From Burkholderiaceae bacterium (GTDB lineage: Bacteria; Pseudomonadota; Gammaproteobacteria; Burkholderiales; Burkholderiaceae_D), in NCBI GenBank assembly GCA_019752915.1, contig JAIELO010000126.1:1-9077 (forward strand): 9,077 bases of DNA, read 5' to 3'. A program made the position numbers and the translations under genes. Under the pieces are notes generated by a model. The model saw only the letters and a list, made by a program, of their open reading frames with translations, had not been told where the DNA came from and made no database searches. Positions within the stretch are counted from its first letter, which is position 1. Every line of letters begins with the position of its first letter. Shown one piece after another: positions 1 to 5,917 of this stretch.

Positions 1-17
1 CGCCGACAGGACAGTTT

Positions 18-35
18 GCGCATATGCATATGCGC
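18..35. repeat. Perfect 18-bp palindrome in the rhombotarget leader
   Basis: The sequence GCGCATATGCATATGCGC is its own reverse complement over all 18 bases, centred at 26/27, and contains CATATG twice in tandem. The symmetry stops at both flanks (T on each side). It has no loop and no following T-run, so it looks more like a protein-binding site than a transcription terminator. It lies about 240 bp upstream of the lipoprotein start, and the gene to its left is outside the window, so which gene it might serve is unknown. The palindrome is seen directly; any operator role is inference. Confidence 0.6.
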
Positions 36-82
36 TGAATCGCACTCGCCCTGGTGCAGCTTGCCGCCCCGGCACACGGTAC

Positions 83-113
83 TTCGCGGTGCGCAGCACA
101 GCACCGCTGCGAA
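83..113. repeat. Imperfect inverted repeat (hairpin) in the intergenic leader
   Basis: CGGTGC (87-92) pairs with GCACCG (101-106) around an 8-nt loop. The stem continues with TTCG (83-86) against CGAA (110-113) after a 3-nt bulge. No T-run follows on either strand, so it is not a canonical intrinsic terminator. It could be a residual 3' structure of an upstream gene outside the window or a chance GC-rich fold. I saw no second copy in the window. Confidence 0.4.
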
Positions 114-208
114 AGATGCGCTGTATGTGAGAATGTGTGACCTTCCCGCTCATCCCATCTGTTAGGCTGCATCCCTTGACTCATCGGCCGGAACGCTGCG
201 TCACCACC

Positions 209-245
209 GGCAGGCATGCGCAACACTTGGGTACGCATGCCTGCC
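209..245. repeat. Perfect 12-bp inverted repeat just upstream of the lipoprotein gene
   Basis: The left arm GGCAGGCATGCG (209-220) and right arm CGCATGCCTGCC (234-245) are exact reverse complements separated by 13 nt. The right arm ends 30 bp before the lipoprotein start codon at 276. If the transcript begins upstream, this would be a stable hairpin in the 5' leader; otherwise it could be an operator. It lacks the following T-run of a terminator, so attenuation by simple intrinsic termination is not supported. The repeat is seen directly; its role is inferred from position only. Confidence 0.6.
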
Positions 246-275
246 TGTCGCCCAGATTTAACCAGAGGATCAGGT

Positions 276-1109
276 ATGCACTACATAAAAACTTTCATCG
301 TTGCGCTGCTACTGGCGCTGTTAGGCGGCTGCGCGTTCTGGGGTTCCGGACACCGCGCCCAGCAAAACGGCAGCGTGGTGGACTACCTTTACCCGAACGC
401 GAAACAGGCGCCCATGCTGCAAGCGGGCGTTACCCAGCTGCGTCCGCCCGTCCGGGTCGGCATCGCCTTTGTACCGGGCGCTGGCTGGGGTGGCGCCCTG
501 AGCGAGCAGCAGAAAACGCAACTGCTGGAACGCGTCAAAGCCTCGTTCGCCAAGCACGCTTACATCGGCAGCATCGAAATCATCCCGAGCGCCTACATGC
601 AGGCACGCGGCGGCTTCGATAATCTGGATCAGGTCGCACGCATGTTCAACGTGGAAGTCGTGACCCTGCTGTCGTACGATCAGGTGCAGTTCAACGATAC
701 CAACGTGCTGTCCATGCTGTACTGGACCATCGTCGGTGCTTACGTGATTCAGGGTAATCAGTACGACATCCAGACCATGCTCGACGCTTCCGTGTTCGAC
801 GTAAAAAGCCGCAAGCTGCTGTTCCGTGCGCCGGGCACCAGCCGCGTCGCTGGCAATGCCACCATGGCAGGTCTCAGCGCGAAGTCCCGCGCGGCCCAGT
901 CGGATGGCTATAACCAGGCCGTAGACCAGCTGATTCCCCACCTGCAAACGGAGCTGGATAATTTCCGCGAACGCCTGAAGAACGATAGCTCGATCCAGAT
1001 TCGCAACAAGGAAGGCTACCAGGGCGGCGGTGCTGCAGACTGGGGCTGGCTGGCACTGGCGGGCTTGTTAGCGGCGCTGGTGTATGGCAAACGTCGCCGC
1101 GCTGGCTAG
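276..1109 (+). CDS. Rhombotarget-type lipoprotein with GlyGly-CTERM-like tail
   Basis: This is a 277-residue envelope lipoprotein, likely exported by Sec. The N-terminus has a short lipoprotein signal, with lipobox LGGC and the lipidated cysteine at residue 19; alanine at +2 suggests the outer membrane. The C-terminus has GGG at 250-252, a hydrophobic segment at about 257-270 and the basic cluster KRRR at 272-275. That order matches GlyGly-CTERM tails cleaved by rhombosortase. The middle of the protein contains no catalytic motif I recognise. The start at 276 is chosen over an in-frame ATG at 216. The lipobox sits at the right distance from 276, AGAGGA precedes it, and the upstream codons fall within an inverted repeat. 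The rhombosortase gene starts 28 bp after the stop, so this is probably its substrate. Family assignment (rhombotarget lipoprotein) is from recognition plus context; its biological role is unknown. No convincing sigma-70 promoter was seen upstream. Confidence 0.85.
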   Translation: MHYIKTFIVALLLALLGGCAFWGSGHRAQQNGSVVDYLYPNAKQAPMLQAGVTQLRPPVRVGIAFVPGAGWGGALSEQQKTQLLERVKASFAKHAYIGSIEIIPSAYMQARGGFDNLDQVARMFNVEVVTLLSYDQVQFNDTNVLSMLYWTIVGAYVIQGNQYDIQTMLDASVFDVKSRKLLFRAPGTSRVAGNATMAGLSAKSRAAQSDGYNQAVDQLIPHLQTELDNFRERLKNDSSIQIRNKEGYQGGGAADWGWLALAGLLAALVYGKRRRAG

Positions 1110-1137
1110 GCGGCGGCTAGCTTTGCTGAGGAAGCCT

Positions 1138-1800
1138 ATGCGGGTGCCGACTAAGCGGGTGCCGGCGATGCGGGCGCTAACGATGCGGGCACCTGCCAGC
1201 ACATTACTGGCGCTCGCCGCGCTGGCACTGGTCTATGCCCCCGCAGCACTCGGCGAAGCGCTGGCCTACGACCGGCTAGCCATTCTGTCTGGCCAGCTAT
1301 GGCGCCTGTGGAGCGGTCATCTGGTGCACTTCTCGGCACAGCATGGCATCACCGATGCTGTAGCTCTGTTCCTGATCGGCGCCGTGCTGGAGCCACTGGT
1401 GGGGACGCGGCGCCTGTGCATCGCTCTGAGCTGGGGTGCCGCGCTGATCGCGCTCGCGTTACTGCTAGGCCTACCGGAACTGACGCACTATCGCGGTCTG
1501 TCCGGCCTGGATGTAATGATGGCCGTGATGGCGCTGTGCGCCCTCTGGGAGCGCCGGATCTTCCCGCGCTACTGGATAGCCGCGCTGGCAGCATTACTGG
1601 TACTGAAAACTGCCTGCGAAGCGCTCGGTATCGCACTGGGCGGCACCTCCCTGCCGGCCGGGATCACCGTCATGTGGCAAGCCCACGCACTCGGTGCCGC
1701 TGGCGGCATACTGGAAGCGCTGTTCTTTACACAGCGCTTCCAGCAGCGTCGGACTAGTCTGACCACTTATCCAGCAACTGGGGACGGTCGTAGCGCTTGA
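1138..1800 (+). CDS. rrtA: Rhombosortase (rhomboid-family intramembrane serine protease)
   Basis: This 220-residue multi-pass inner-membrane protease is predicted to cleave GlyGly-CTERM tails. The rhomboid catalytic dyad is visible: Ser122 within GLSG (119-124 region) and His183 in a later membrane helix (WQAHALGAAGG). The early rhomboid signature is also present, with WRLWSGHLVH (55-64) leading to His69; the residue four after His69 is Asp73, where classical rhomboids have Asn. I believe Asp is tolerated in this subfamily but cannot check. The start at 1138 is chosen because TGAGGAAG lies just upstream; an in-frame ATG at 1084 would overlap the lipoprotein gene and lacks a good ribosome-binding site. 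The first 20 residues are a degenerate MR(V/A)P-like repeat, so later ATGs at 1168 or 1183 are possible. It is probably co-transcribed with its substrate. The 3' end overlaps the converging VIT/vWA gene by 47 bp. Confidence 0.88.
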   Translation: MRVPTKRVPAMRALTMRAPASTLLALAALALVYAPAALGEALAYDRLAILSGQLWRLWSGHLVHFSAQHGITDAVALFLIGAVLEPLVGTRRLCIALSWGAALIALALLLGLPELTHYRGLSGLDVMMAVMALCALWERRIFPRYWIAALAALLVLKTACEALGIALGGTSLPAGITVMWQAHALGAAGGILEALFFTQRFQQRRTSLTTYPATGDGRSA

Positions 1801-4081
1801 CCGGCTGAGCGTAGCGCAAACGGCGCGCCAGCCTTCGGTGTAGACCCAGTCCCTGCGTTACCGCCCAGCCGGTCAATTCGGTCAGCCGATCACTAATCTG
1901 CGCTTGCAAGGAGCGCGACGACAGCGGTGCTCTGGCTAATAGCCACTGGTGGAAGTCGCGCTCGCACCCAAGGCGGTGGGCGATACCACTCAGTGCCGCA
2001 AGGAAGGCCCCAATCACATCCCCTTCGGCTGCACCGTCACGCTGCAACCCGTTCAACATGTCCAGTATCAAGTCCGGCAAATCTTCCGACCAATCCGCCA
2101 GACAGCCCGGCACAATTTGCTTCTTACTCAACAGCGCCCAGCGGCGGTAAGTTGCGCAGACAAATTCCTCGATCGCCTTGCGCGCGGCGGCCTGCTGCAG
2201 ATCCGGGTTGACGGGATTCACGTCTAGCTTACGCAGGAAGGCGGGAATCTCGTACATATCAGGGCTTATCGGCGTACTTGCACGGCACCATACGACAGGC
2301 GCCTTGAGGCTGGCTACACTGTAAGGCAGCGTTTTTTCCTGCGTTGACAAAGACACGGATGAGCTTCCGCCCCAGCCGGCAGGCAGCATCTGCGCCACAC
2401 TATGCAAGACAGCCGGTTCAAGCGCCTGCTCACCCGGCGCCCGCTCGTGCACCAGCAGCAGACGGGTATCACTGGTCAGCAAACGGTAGCGCAAGGCCAG
2501 TGCCCGCCGATCCTCCGCATCGAGCTTACTCAAGCGCAGTGACGCCGCCAGCCGTGCCAGCGTATCGCCCGGCAGACGCATCATCTGCTCATCCAGCGGC
2601 AGGTTCAGTTCACCTGCCTGACCCTGACGCTGCCAGCTCAGGCGCGCTACGGGCGGTGTTACGTCGGCGAAGGCGGCCAGAGCATGGGTAGTTTCCTCTT
2701 CGAACAGCACGCTGCGCGGAGCCACTTGCCAGCTGGTCGGGGCTTGCCAGTCCAGCGTCAGTTCCTGCACGGGCGGCTGGCGCATGCGCCGGAACGTGCG
2801 CAGGATCGCGCCATGGATGTCGCCCAGCGGCGCCACAAACTCGCAGACACCACCCGTTTCATCGGCCAGCCGCTGCAACAGACTGCCCGCAGGCGCCGTT
2901 CCGATCGCCACCACGAAAATACGGTGCGCCATATTGCGCGCCAGCTCGATGACCCGCTCGACATCGGCAATCTGCCCGTCCGTGAGCAGCAGAATATCAG
3001 CCTTGCCAGCCAGCTTGCATGTCGAGGACAAGGCCTGTGCCAGTTCTGTTCCGCCCATATTTGCCGACAGCTCGCGGGCCCAGAGCAAACCGCTCGTAAT
3101 GAATTCCGGCGTCGCGCCATGGATGCCGGCCCGATGGTGCGCCACCGTGCTGCCGAACGCGCTCAGGCTCAGACTATCTTGCGGCGTCAGATCGCGCAGC
3201 ATGTCGTGCAAGGCGCGCCGCGTACTATCCATGCTGTCACCGGCCATCGAACCGGAGCAGTCCACCAGCACTTTCATCGCCACTGGCTGGGCCGCTACGG
3301 CACCGGCAGCAGCAGTGCACAGGCTGGCCAGAACGACCGTCTCGCCACTGGTCTCATCCTTGCTGCACACTGCCAGCGACTGCCCCTGCATGCCATCGAT
3401 CAACACCACGATATCGCGGTCCATGCGCGCGCTCTTGGCGAGACTCAGACTCAGGCTTCCATCGACCATCCGTACCGACAAGGCATGGGAAGGTGAACTG
3501 ATCTCACCGGCCTGCAGGGCGCCGTTTAATTGCAGTTGCAGCGTGCAGGGATACTCAGCATCCAGCTGATGATGCGGATACTGGTGTGGCGCCAGACCGG
3601 CACTGGCAGGATTGCCGTAGCGCGGCGCGATCACGGTCGGAATACCGATACGGATCTGTCCCTGTATATACGCCAGCAGTTGCGCAAACCGGTAACGCAC
3701 CACCGCGACCTCGCCGGCTTGCAGATTACCGATATTGACCGTGCAGTGACCGGCACCAGCGCTCTGCACCATCACTGGCGTATCGCCCTGCTCGAGTGCT
3801 TCTTCGTACTGCTGCTCGCCTTGCGCCGCCGGAAAGATAGTCCCGCTCAGCTTACGCTCACCGAGGCGGCAGTCCATTTCCAGCAACACCGCATCGGGCG
3901 GCAGCGGAAAGGTGTAAACGGCTTCCACGTTCTGCTGCGAGGCATTGTGGAAATGCTGTTCCACCTCCAGTTCCAGTAACAGACCCGCCACCGTGCCGCG
4001 AATTTCCACCTTGCGTAGCACCGGTGCTTTGCCCTTCCGCGCCGATACGCCCACTTCACTCCAGTTCTCGGTCACCACCAT
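1754..4081 (-). CDS. VIT and von Willebrand A domain protein
   Basis: This 775-residue protein has an N-terminal VIT domain (about residues 5-135; hallmark EAVYTFPLPPDA at 53-64 and QQYEEALEQG at 90-99). A vWA domain follows (about 267-430). The metal-ion-dependent adhesion site is intact: DCSGS at 274-278, Thr345 in GGTEL and Asp368 in LLTDG. A family-typical segment follows (RYRLLTSDTRLLLVHER, 531-547), then a C-terminal region (about 600-775) that I do not recognise. There is no signal peptide or membrane segment, so it is probably cytoplasmic, unlike secreted animal inter-alpha-trypsin inhibitor chains with the same architecture. VIT/vWA proteins are generally binding or scaffold proteins; the partner here is unknown and no MoxR-type ATPase is adjacent. 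It lies 15 bp downstream of a MerR-family regulator and is probably co-transcribed. Its ribosome-binding site is part of a G10 tract. Domains are confident, function is not. Confidence 0.9.
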   Translation of the reverse strand: MVVTENWSEVGVSARKGKAPVLRKVEIRGTVAGLLLELEVEQHFHNASQQNVEAVYTFPLPPDAVLLEMDCRLGERKLSGTIFPAAQGEQQYEEALEQGDTPVMVQSAGAGHCTVNIGNLQAGEVAVVRYRFAQLLAYIQGQIRIGIPTVIAPRYGNPASAGLAPHQYPHHQLDAEYPCTLQLQLNGALQAGEISSPSHALSVRMVDGSLSLSLAKSARMDRDIVVLIDGMQGQSLAVCSKDETSGETVVLASLCTAAAGAVAAQPVAMKVLVDCSGSMAGDSMDSTRRALHDMLRDLTPQDSLSLSAFGSTVAHHRAGIHGATPEFITSGLLWARELSANMGGTELAQALSSTCKLAGKADILLLTDGQIADVERVIELARNMAHRIFVVAIGTAPAGSLLQRLADETGGVCEFVAPLGDIHGAILRTFRRMRQPPVQELTLDWQAPTSWQVAPRSVLFEEETTHALAAFADVTPPVARLSWQRQGQAGELNLPLDEQMMRLPGDTLARLAASLRLSKLDAEDRRALALRYRLLTSDTRLLLVHERAPGEQALEPAVLHSVAQMLPAGWGGSSSVSLSTQEKTLPYSVASLKAPVVWCRASTPISPDMYEIPAFLRKLDVNPVNPDLQQAAARKAIEEFVCATYRRWALLSKKQIVPGCLADWSEDLPDLILDMLNGLQRDGAAEGDVIGAFLAALSGIAHRLGCERDFHQWLLARAPLSSRSLQAQISDRLTELTGWAVTQGLGLHRRLARRLRYAQPVKRYDRPQLLDKWSD

Positions 4082-4085
4082 CGCT

Positions 4086-4095
4086 CCCCCCCCCC
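4086..4095 (-). promoter_or_regulatory. Homopolymeric G10 tract forming the Shine-Dalgarno of the VIT/vWA gene
   Basis: On the minus strand the 15-bp gap between the MerR stop and the VIT/vWA start reads as a run of ten G followed by AGCG and then ATG. The GGAG ribosome-binding core is therefore the end of the homopolymer. Long G tracts are prone to slipped-strand mispairing, and length changes here would alter ribosome-binding strength or spacing without affecting either reading frame. The tract and its position are seen; phase variation is inference, and a sequencing or assembly error in tract length is also possible. Confidence 0.6.
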
Positions 4096-4096
4096 T

Positions 4097-4513
4097 TTAC
4101 TGTTCATCCTGCGTCGATTGAATGCTTGCGTAGACGGCCATCACCCCGGCATAGAACTGGCGTAGCTGCTCGGGCGACAGACCGGCCCGCCCCGGCTCGA
4201 CCTGCAACTCCACGCCGTCGGCCAGTACCAGATGGCTCCATACTTCCACCGTTCCGGCCGGCCGCGCGCGCAAGGGCACGCTGGTGTGTTCACCATCGAG
4301 CAAGGCGCGGATACGTTCGAGCGACATGCCCTCCTGCACCCAGCGGCGGATCTGCAGCAACTGTTCCAGATGGCGTGCACCATAGCGCGCTGCGCGGGTT
4401 TCGCCGTGCGGCCGATCCACCAGCCCCATCTGCACGTAATAACGCACCGTGCGCTTACCGAGATCGGTGAGCGCACACAGCTCGTCGAGCGTAAATTCCC
4501 TTGCCTGTTCCAT
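4097..4513 (-). CDS. MerR-family transcriptional regulator
   Basis: This 138-residue DNA-binding regulator has its winged helix-turn-helix in the first 75 residues (FTLDELCALTDLGKRTVRYY at 7-26, then the wing GETRAARYGARHLEQL). The motif around RTVRYYVQMGL is characteristic of MerR proteins. The C-terminal part (about 80-138) is short, with no cysteine cluster typical of metal sensors and no recognisable ligand domain, so the signal sensed is unknown. The start at 4513 is chosen because GGAG sits 6 bases upstream; an in-frame start at 4546 would add 11 unconserved-looking residues. It is the first gene of a unit with the VIT/vWA protein and probably controls it. The promoter upstream has a dyad between -35 and -10, consistent with autoregulation. 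Confidence 0.88.
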   Translation of the reverse strand: MEQAREFTLDELCALTDLGKRTVRYYVQMGLVDRPHGETRAARYGARHLEQLLQIRRWVQEGMSLERIRALLDGEHTSVPLRARPAGTVEVWSHLVLADGVELQVEPGRAGLSPEQLRQFYAGVMAVYASIQSTQDEQ

Positions 4514-4554
4514 ACCTGACTCCGATTGTCGCGATGCCCGGCACACCGCGCTTT

Positions 4555-4588
4555 TTTATACAGTAGATTAATACATTATCACTGTCAA
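4555..4588 (-). promoter_or_regulatory. Putative MerR-type promoter and operator
   Basis: On the minus strand a perfect -35 hexamer TTGACA (4588-4583) is followed after 17 bp by TACTGT (4565-4560). A better-looking TATAAA (4560-4555) lies at a long 22-bp spacing. The arms ACAGT and ACTGT (4585-4581 and 4564-4560) form an inverted repeat across the spacer. MerR proteins characteristically bind a dyad in an over-long spacer and realign the promoter. Which -10 is used is uncertain; the 5' leader to the MerR ATG would be about 35-45 nt. The stretch is AT-rich relative to its surroundings. Confidence 0.5.
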
Positions 4589-4861
4589 TATATTTATTGA
4601 AGGCCCGGATGCTCTGGCGCGTGTGCTGCAAACCGAGCTCAGTACCGCTATCAGTAGCAGCCAGCGCGGCGCTGTGGGGCTGCTGGCGCGGGCTGGCGGC
4701 GCATTCCATCGCCTGCGCCGCAGCTTCACGCCGTTTTTCCGCATTCTGCCCCCAGTTTTTTGCAGTTCGTCACATGTCGATGGAAGCGCATCAGCTACCT
4801 GTCTATAGTTCACTCATCGCAAGACAAAACCTGATTCACCCACCACACCAAGGAGCTCAAA
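4589..4861. other. Intergenic region between the divergent MerR and small-protein genes
   Basis: No convincing gene lies here. There is one perfect 8-bp inverted repeat, GCGGCGCA (4696-4703) with TGCGCCGC (4714-4721), with a 10-nt loop. A T5 run follows only 12 nt later, so it is a poor intrinsic terminator. T-runs occur at 4734-4738 and 4756-4761. A possible -10 hexamer TATAGT (4804-4809) lies 52 bp before the small-protein start, with only a weak -35 match (TGGAAG, 4781-4786) at 17-bp spacing. It may drive the small-protein/GIN unit. AGGAG (4851-4855) is the ribosome-binding site of the next gene. Confidence 0.4.
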
Positions 4862-5044
4862 ATGAACATCGCAAAAAACATGGAAGCCATCTTCATCGCT
4901 GCACTGCTGATCGCTGGCGCCACCTCGTTCGCTACTGCTGCCGTGCCAGCAAACAAGCCTGCCGTACAAGACAGCAGCGCCACCATGCAAGTGGTGAACG
5001 TCAGCGCCAAACGTCTGACCGCCGCTGAAAAAGCAGCCCTGTAA
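4862..5044 (+). CDS. Small secreted protein of unknown function
   Basis: This encodes a 60-residue protein. A positively charged N-terminus (Lys5) and hydrophobic core (about 9-20) lead to an Ala-rich cleavage zone near residues 24-28 (SFATAAVP). That would leave a mature peptide of about 33 residues ending in VVNVSAKRLTAAEKAAL. The ribosome-binding site AGGAG is 6 bases before the ATG, which together with the signal peptide makes this a real gene despite its size. The GIN-domain gene begins 25 bp downstream on the same strand, so the two are probably co-transcribed. No cysteines, lipobox or bacteriocin leader motif are present. I have an uncertain impression that similar short proteins occur in Oxalobacteraceae. 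No function is assigned. Confidence 0.75.
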   Translation: MNIAKNMEAIFIAALLIAGATSFATAAVPANKPAVQDSSATMQVVNVSAKRLTAAEKAAL

Positions 5045-5069
5045 TACGCCCACTACGACGGAGCATACG

Positions 5070-5837
5070 ATGAAAAAAATTCTGCAAACCGCCATGCTGG
5101 CAACGATCCTCACCAGCGCCACTGCGCTGGTGCAAGCGGCCGACGTCAGCAGCGAGAACCGCAGCGTCGATGCACGCACCGTCAACGTTGATCTCGACGG
5201 CGTGATCAACCTGAAAATCAAACAAGGACCAGTCGCGTCGCTGACTCTATACGGAGAGGCTGACGCGCTGAAAAAAGTGACGGTGGTGCAAAGCGGTGAC
5301 ACGCTGCACATCGGCACAGTAAAGCAGCGCACCATCAACTTTGGCAATCGCCAGGAACTGCGCGCCGAGCTAACGCTCCCGAATCTGCGTCAGCTCACCT
5401 CCGGCGGCGTCGGCGTCACGGACGTCAAGGGCTTTAGCGGCGACAGTGTGCGCGTCGCGCTGGAAGGTGCCGGTACCGTCAACCTCAACTCGCAATACCG
5501 CAACGTCAATGTGCGGCTCGGCGGAGTGGGCAGCATGACGGTCAATGCCGGCAATAGTGACAAGGTCGATCTGGACCTGCACGGCGCAGGACACATCGAA
5601 ATCAGCGGTCAGACCCGCCAGCTGCATGTCAATCTCGGTGGCGTGGGCGGGCTCGATGCCGAGCAGCTCAAAGCCGACGCCGTCGACGTGCAGATGACAG
5701 GATTAGGCAGCGCCTCGGTGTACGCGAAAAACAGCGCGTCGATGAAATTAAGCGGACTGGGTTCGGCCACCGTGTACGGTAATCCGGCCAGTCGCAAAGC
5801 CAGCACGCAAGGCATGGGTAGCATCAGCTGGCAGTAA
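5070..5837 (+). CDS. Secreted GIN-domain (DUF2807-type) beta-repeat protein
   Basis: This is a 255-residue exported protein. A Sec signal peptide (basic MKK start, hydrophobic 7-20, VQA/AD cleavage near residue 23) is followed by a region with conserved spaced hydrophobics (about 35-110). Then come eight G-x-G turns with a glycine at 115, 135, 154, 174, 193, 213, 231 and 250, a period of about 19.5 residues. Alternating hydrophobic beta segments lie between the turns. This is the layout of the putative autotransporter adhesin head GIN domain, thought to form a beta-helix-like fold. No autotransporter barrel or lipobox is present, so the protein is probably periplasmic or released. The start is supported by GGAG 6 bases upstream. 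It lies 25 bp after the small secreted protein gene and ends at an intrinsic terminator. Substrate or partner is unknown. Confidence 0.85.
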   Translation: MKKILQTAMLATILTSATALVQAADVSSENRSVDARTVNVDLDGVINLKIKQGPVASLTLYGEADALKKVTVVQSGDTLHIGTVKQRTINFGNRQELRAELTLPNLRQLTSGGVGVTDVKGFSGDSVRVALEGAGTVNLNSQYRNVNVRLGGVGSMTVNAGNSDKVDLDLHGAGHIEISGQTRQLHVNLGGVGGLDAEQLKADAVDVQMTGLGSASVYAKNSASMKLSGLGSATVYGNPASRKASTQGMGSISWQ

Positions 5838-5860
5838 AGAATGCGGTAAGCCGCAGCAGT

Positions 5861-5878
5861 AAACACATGGGTGTGTTT
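5861..5878. other. Perfect 7-bp hairpin preceding the terminator
   Basis: AAACACA (5861-5867) and TGTGTTT (5872-5878) pair perfectly around the loop TGGG, with two further T residues. It is AT-rich and weak on its own, but stands immediately before the strong terminator hairpin, so the two may act as a tandem terminator or protect the 3' end of the message. A smaller 5-bp hairpin (TGCGG/CCGCA, 5842-5855) precedes it. Confidence 0.4.
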
Positions 5879-5881
5879 TTC

Positions 5882-5917
5882 ACGTCCGCCTGGTTTCCCC
5901 CGGGTGGACGTTTTTTT
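5882..5917 (+). terminator. Intrinsic terminator of the small-protein/GIN unit
   Basis: ACGTCCGCC (5882-5890) pairs with GGTGGACGT (5903-5911), 9 bp including one G-U pair, around a 12-nt loop. It is followed directly by a T7 tract (5911-5917). This is a textbook rho-independent terminator reading on the plus strand. The reverse strand lacks a T-run after the hairpin, so it is directional. The converging tadC gene ends inside the T-tract (stop at 5916-5918). Confidence 0.85.

Noticed and set aside
216..275. Upstream ATG extending the lipoprotein by 20 residues
   Set aside because: It would bury the lipoprotein signal, lacks a ribosome-binding site and its codons lie within the 12-bp inverted repeat; the lipobox fits the start at 276.
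2684..3569. Long open frames on the plus strand opposite the VIT/vWA gene
   Set aside because: They are antisense shadows of a GC-rich gene, with Arg/Ala/His-rich low-complexity translations and no domain; the minus strand has clear VIT and vWA motifs.
4782..4806. Possible ECF/sigma-E-like promoter (GGAA and GTCTAT) before the small-protein gene
   Set aside because: The spacing between the two elements is several bases too short for the usual consensus, so it is no better than chance.
4568..4813. GTG-started minus-strand frame of 81 codons in the intergenic region
   Set aside because: No ribosome-binding site or recognisable motif, and it would overlap the MerR promoter.
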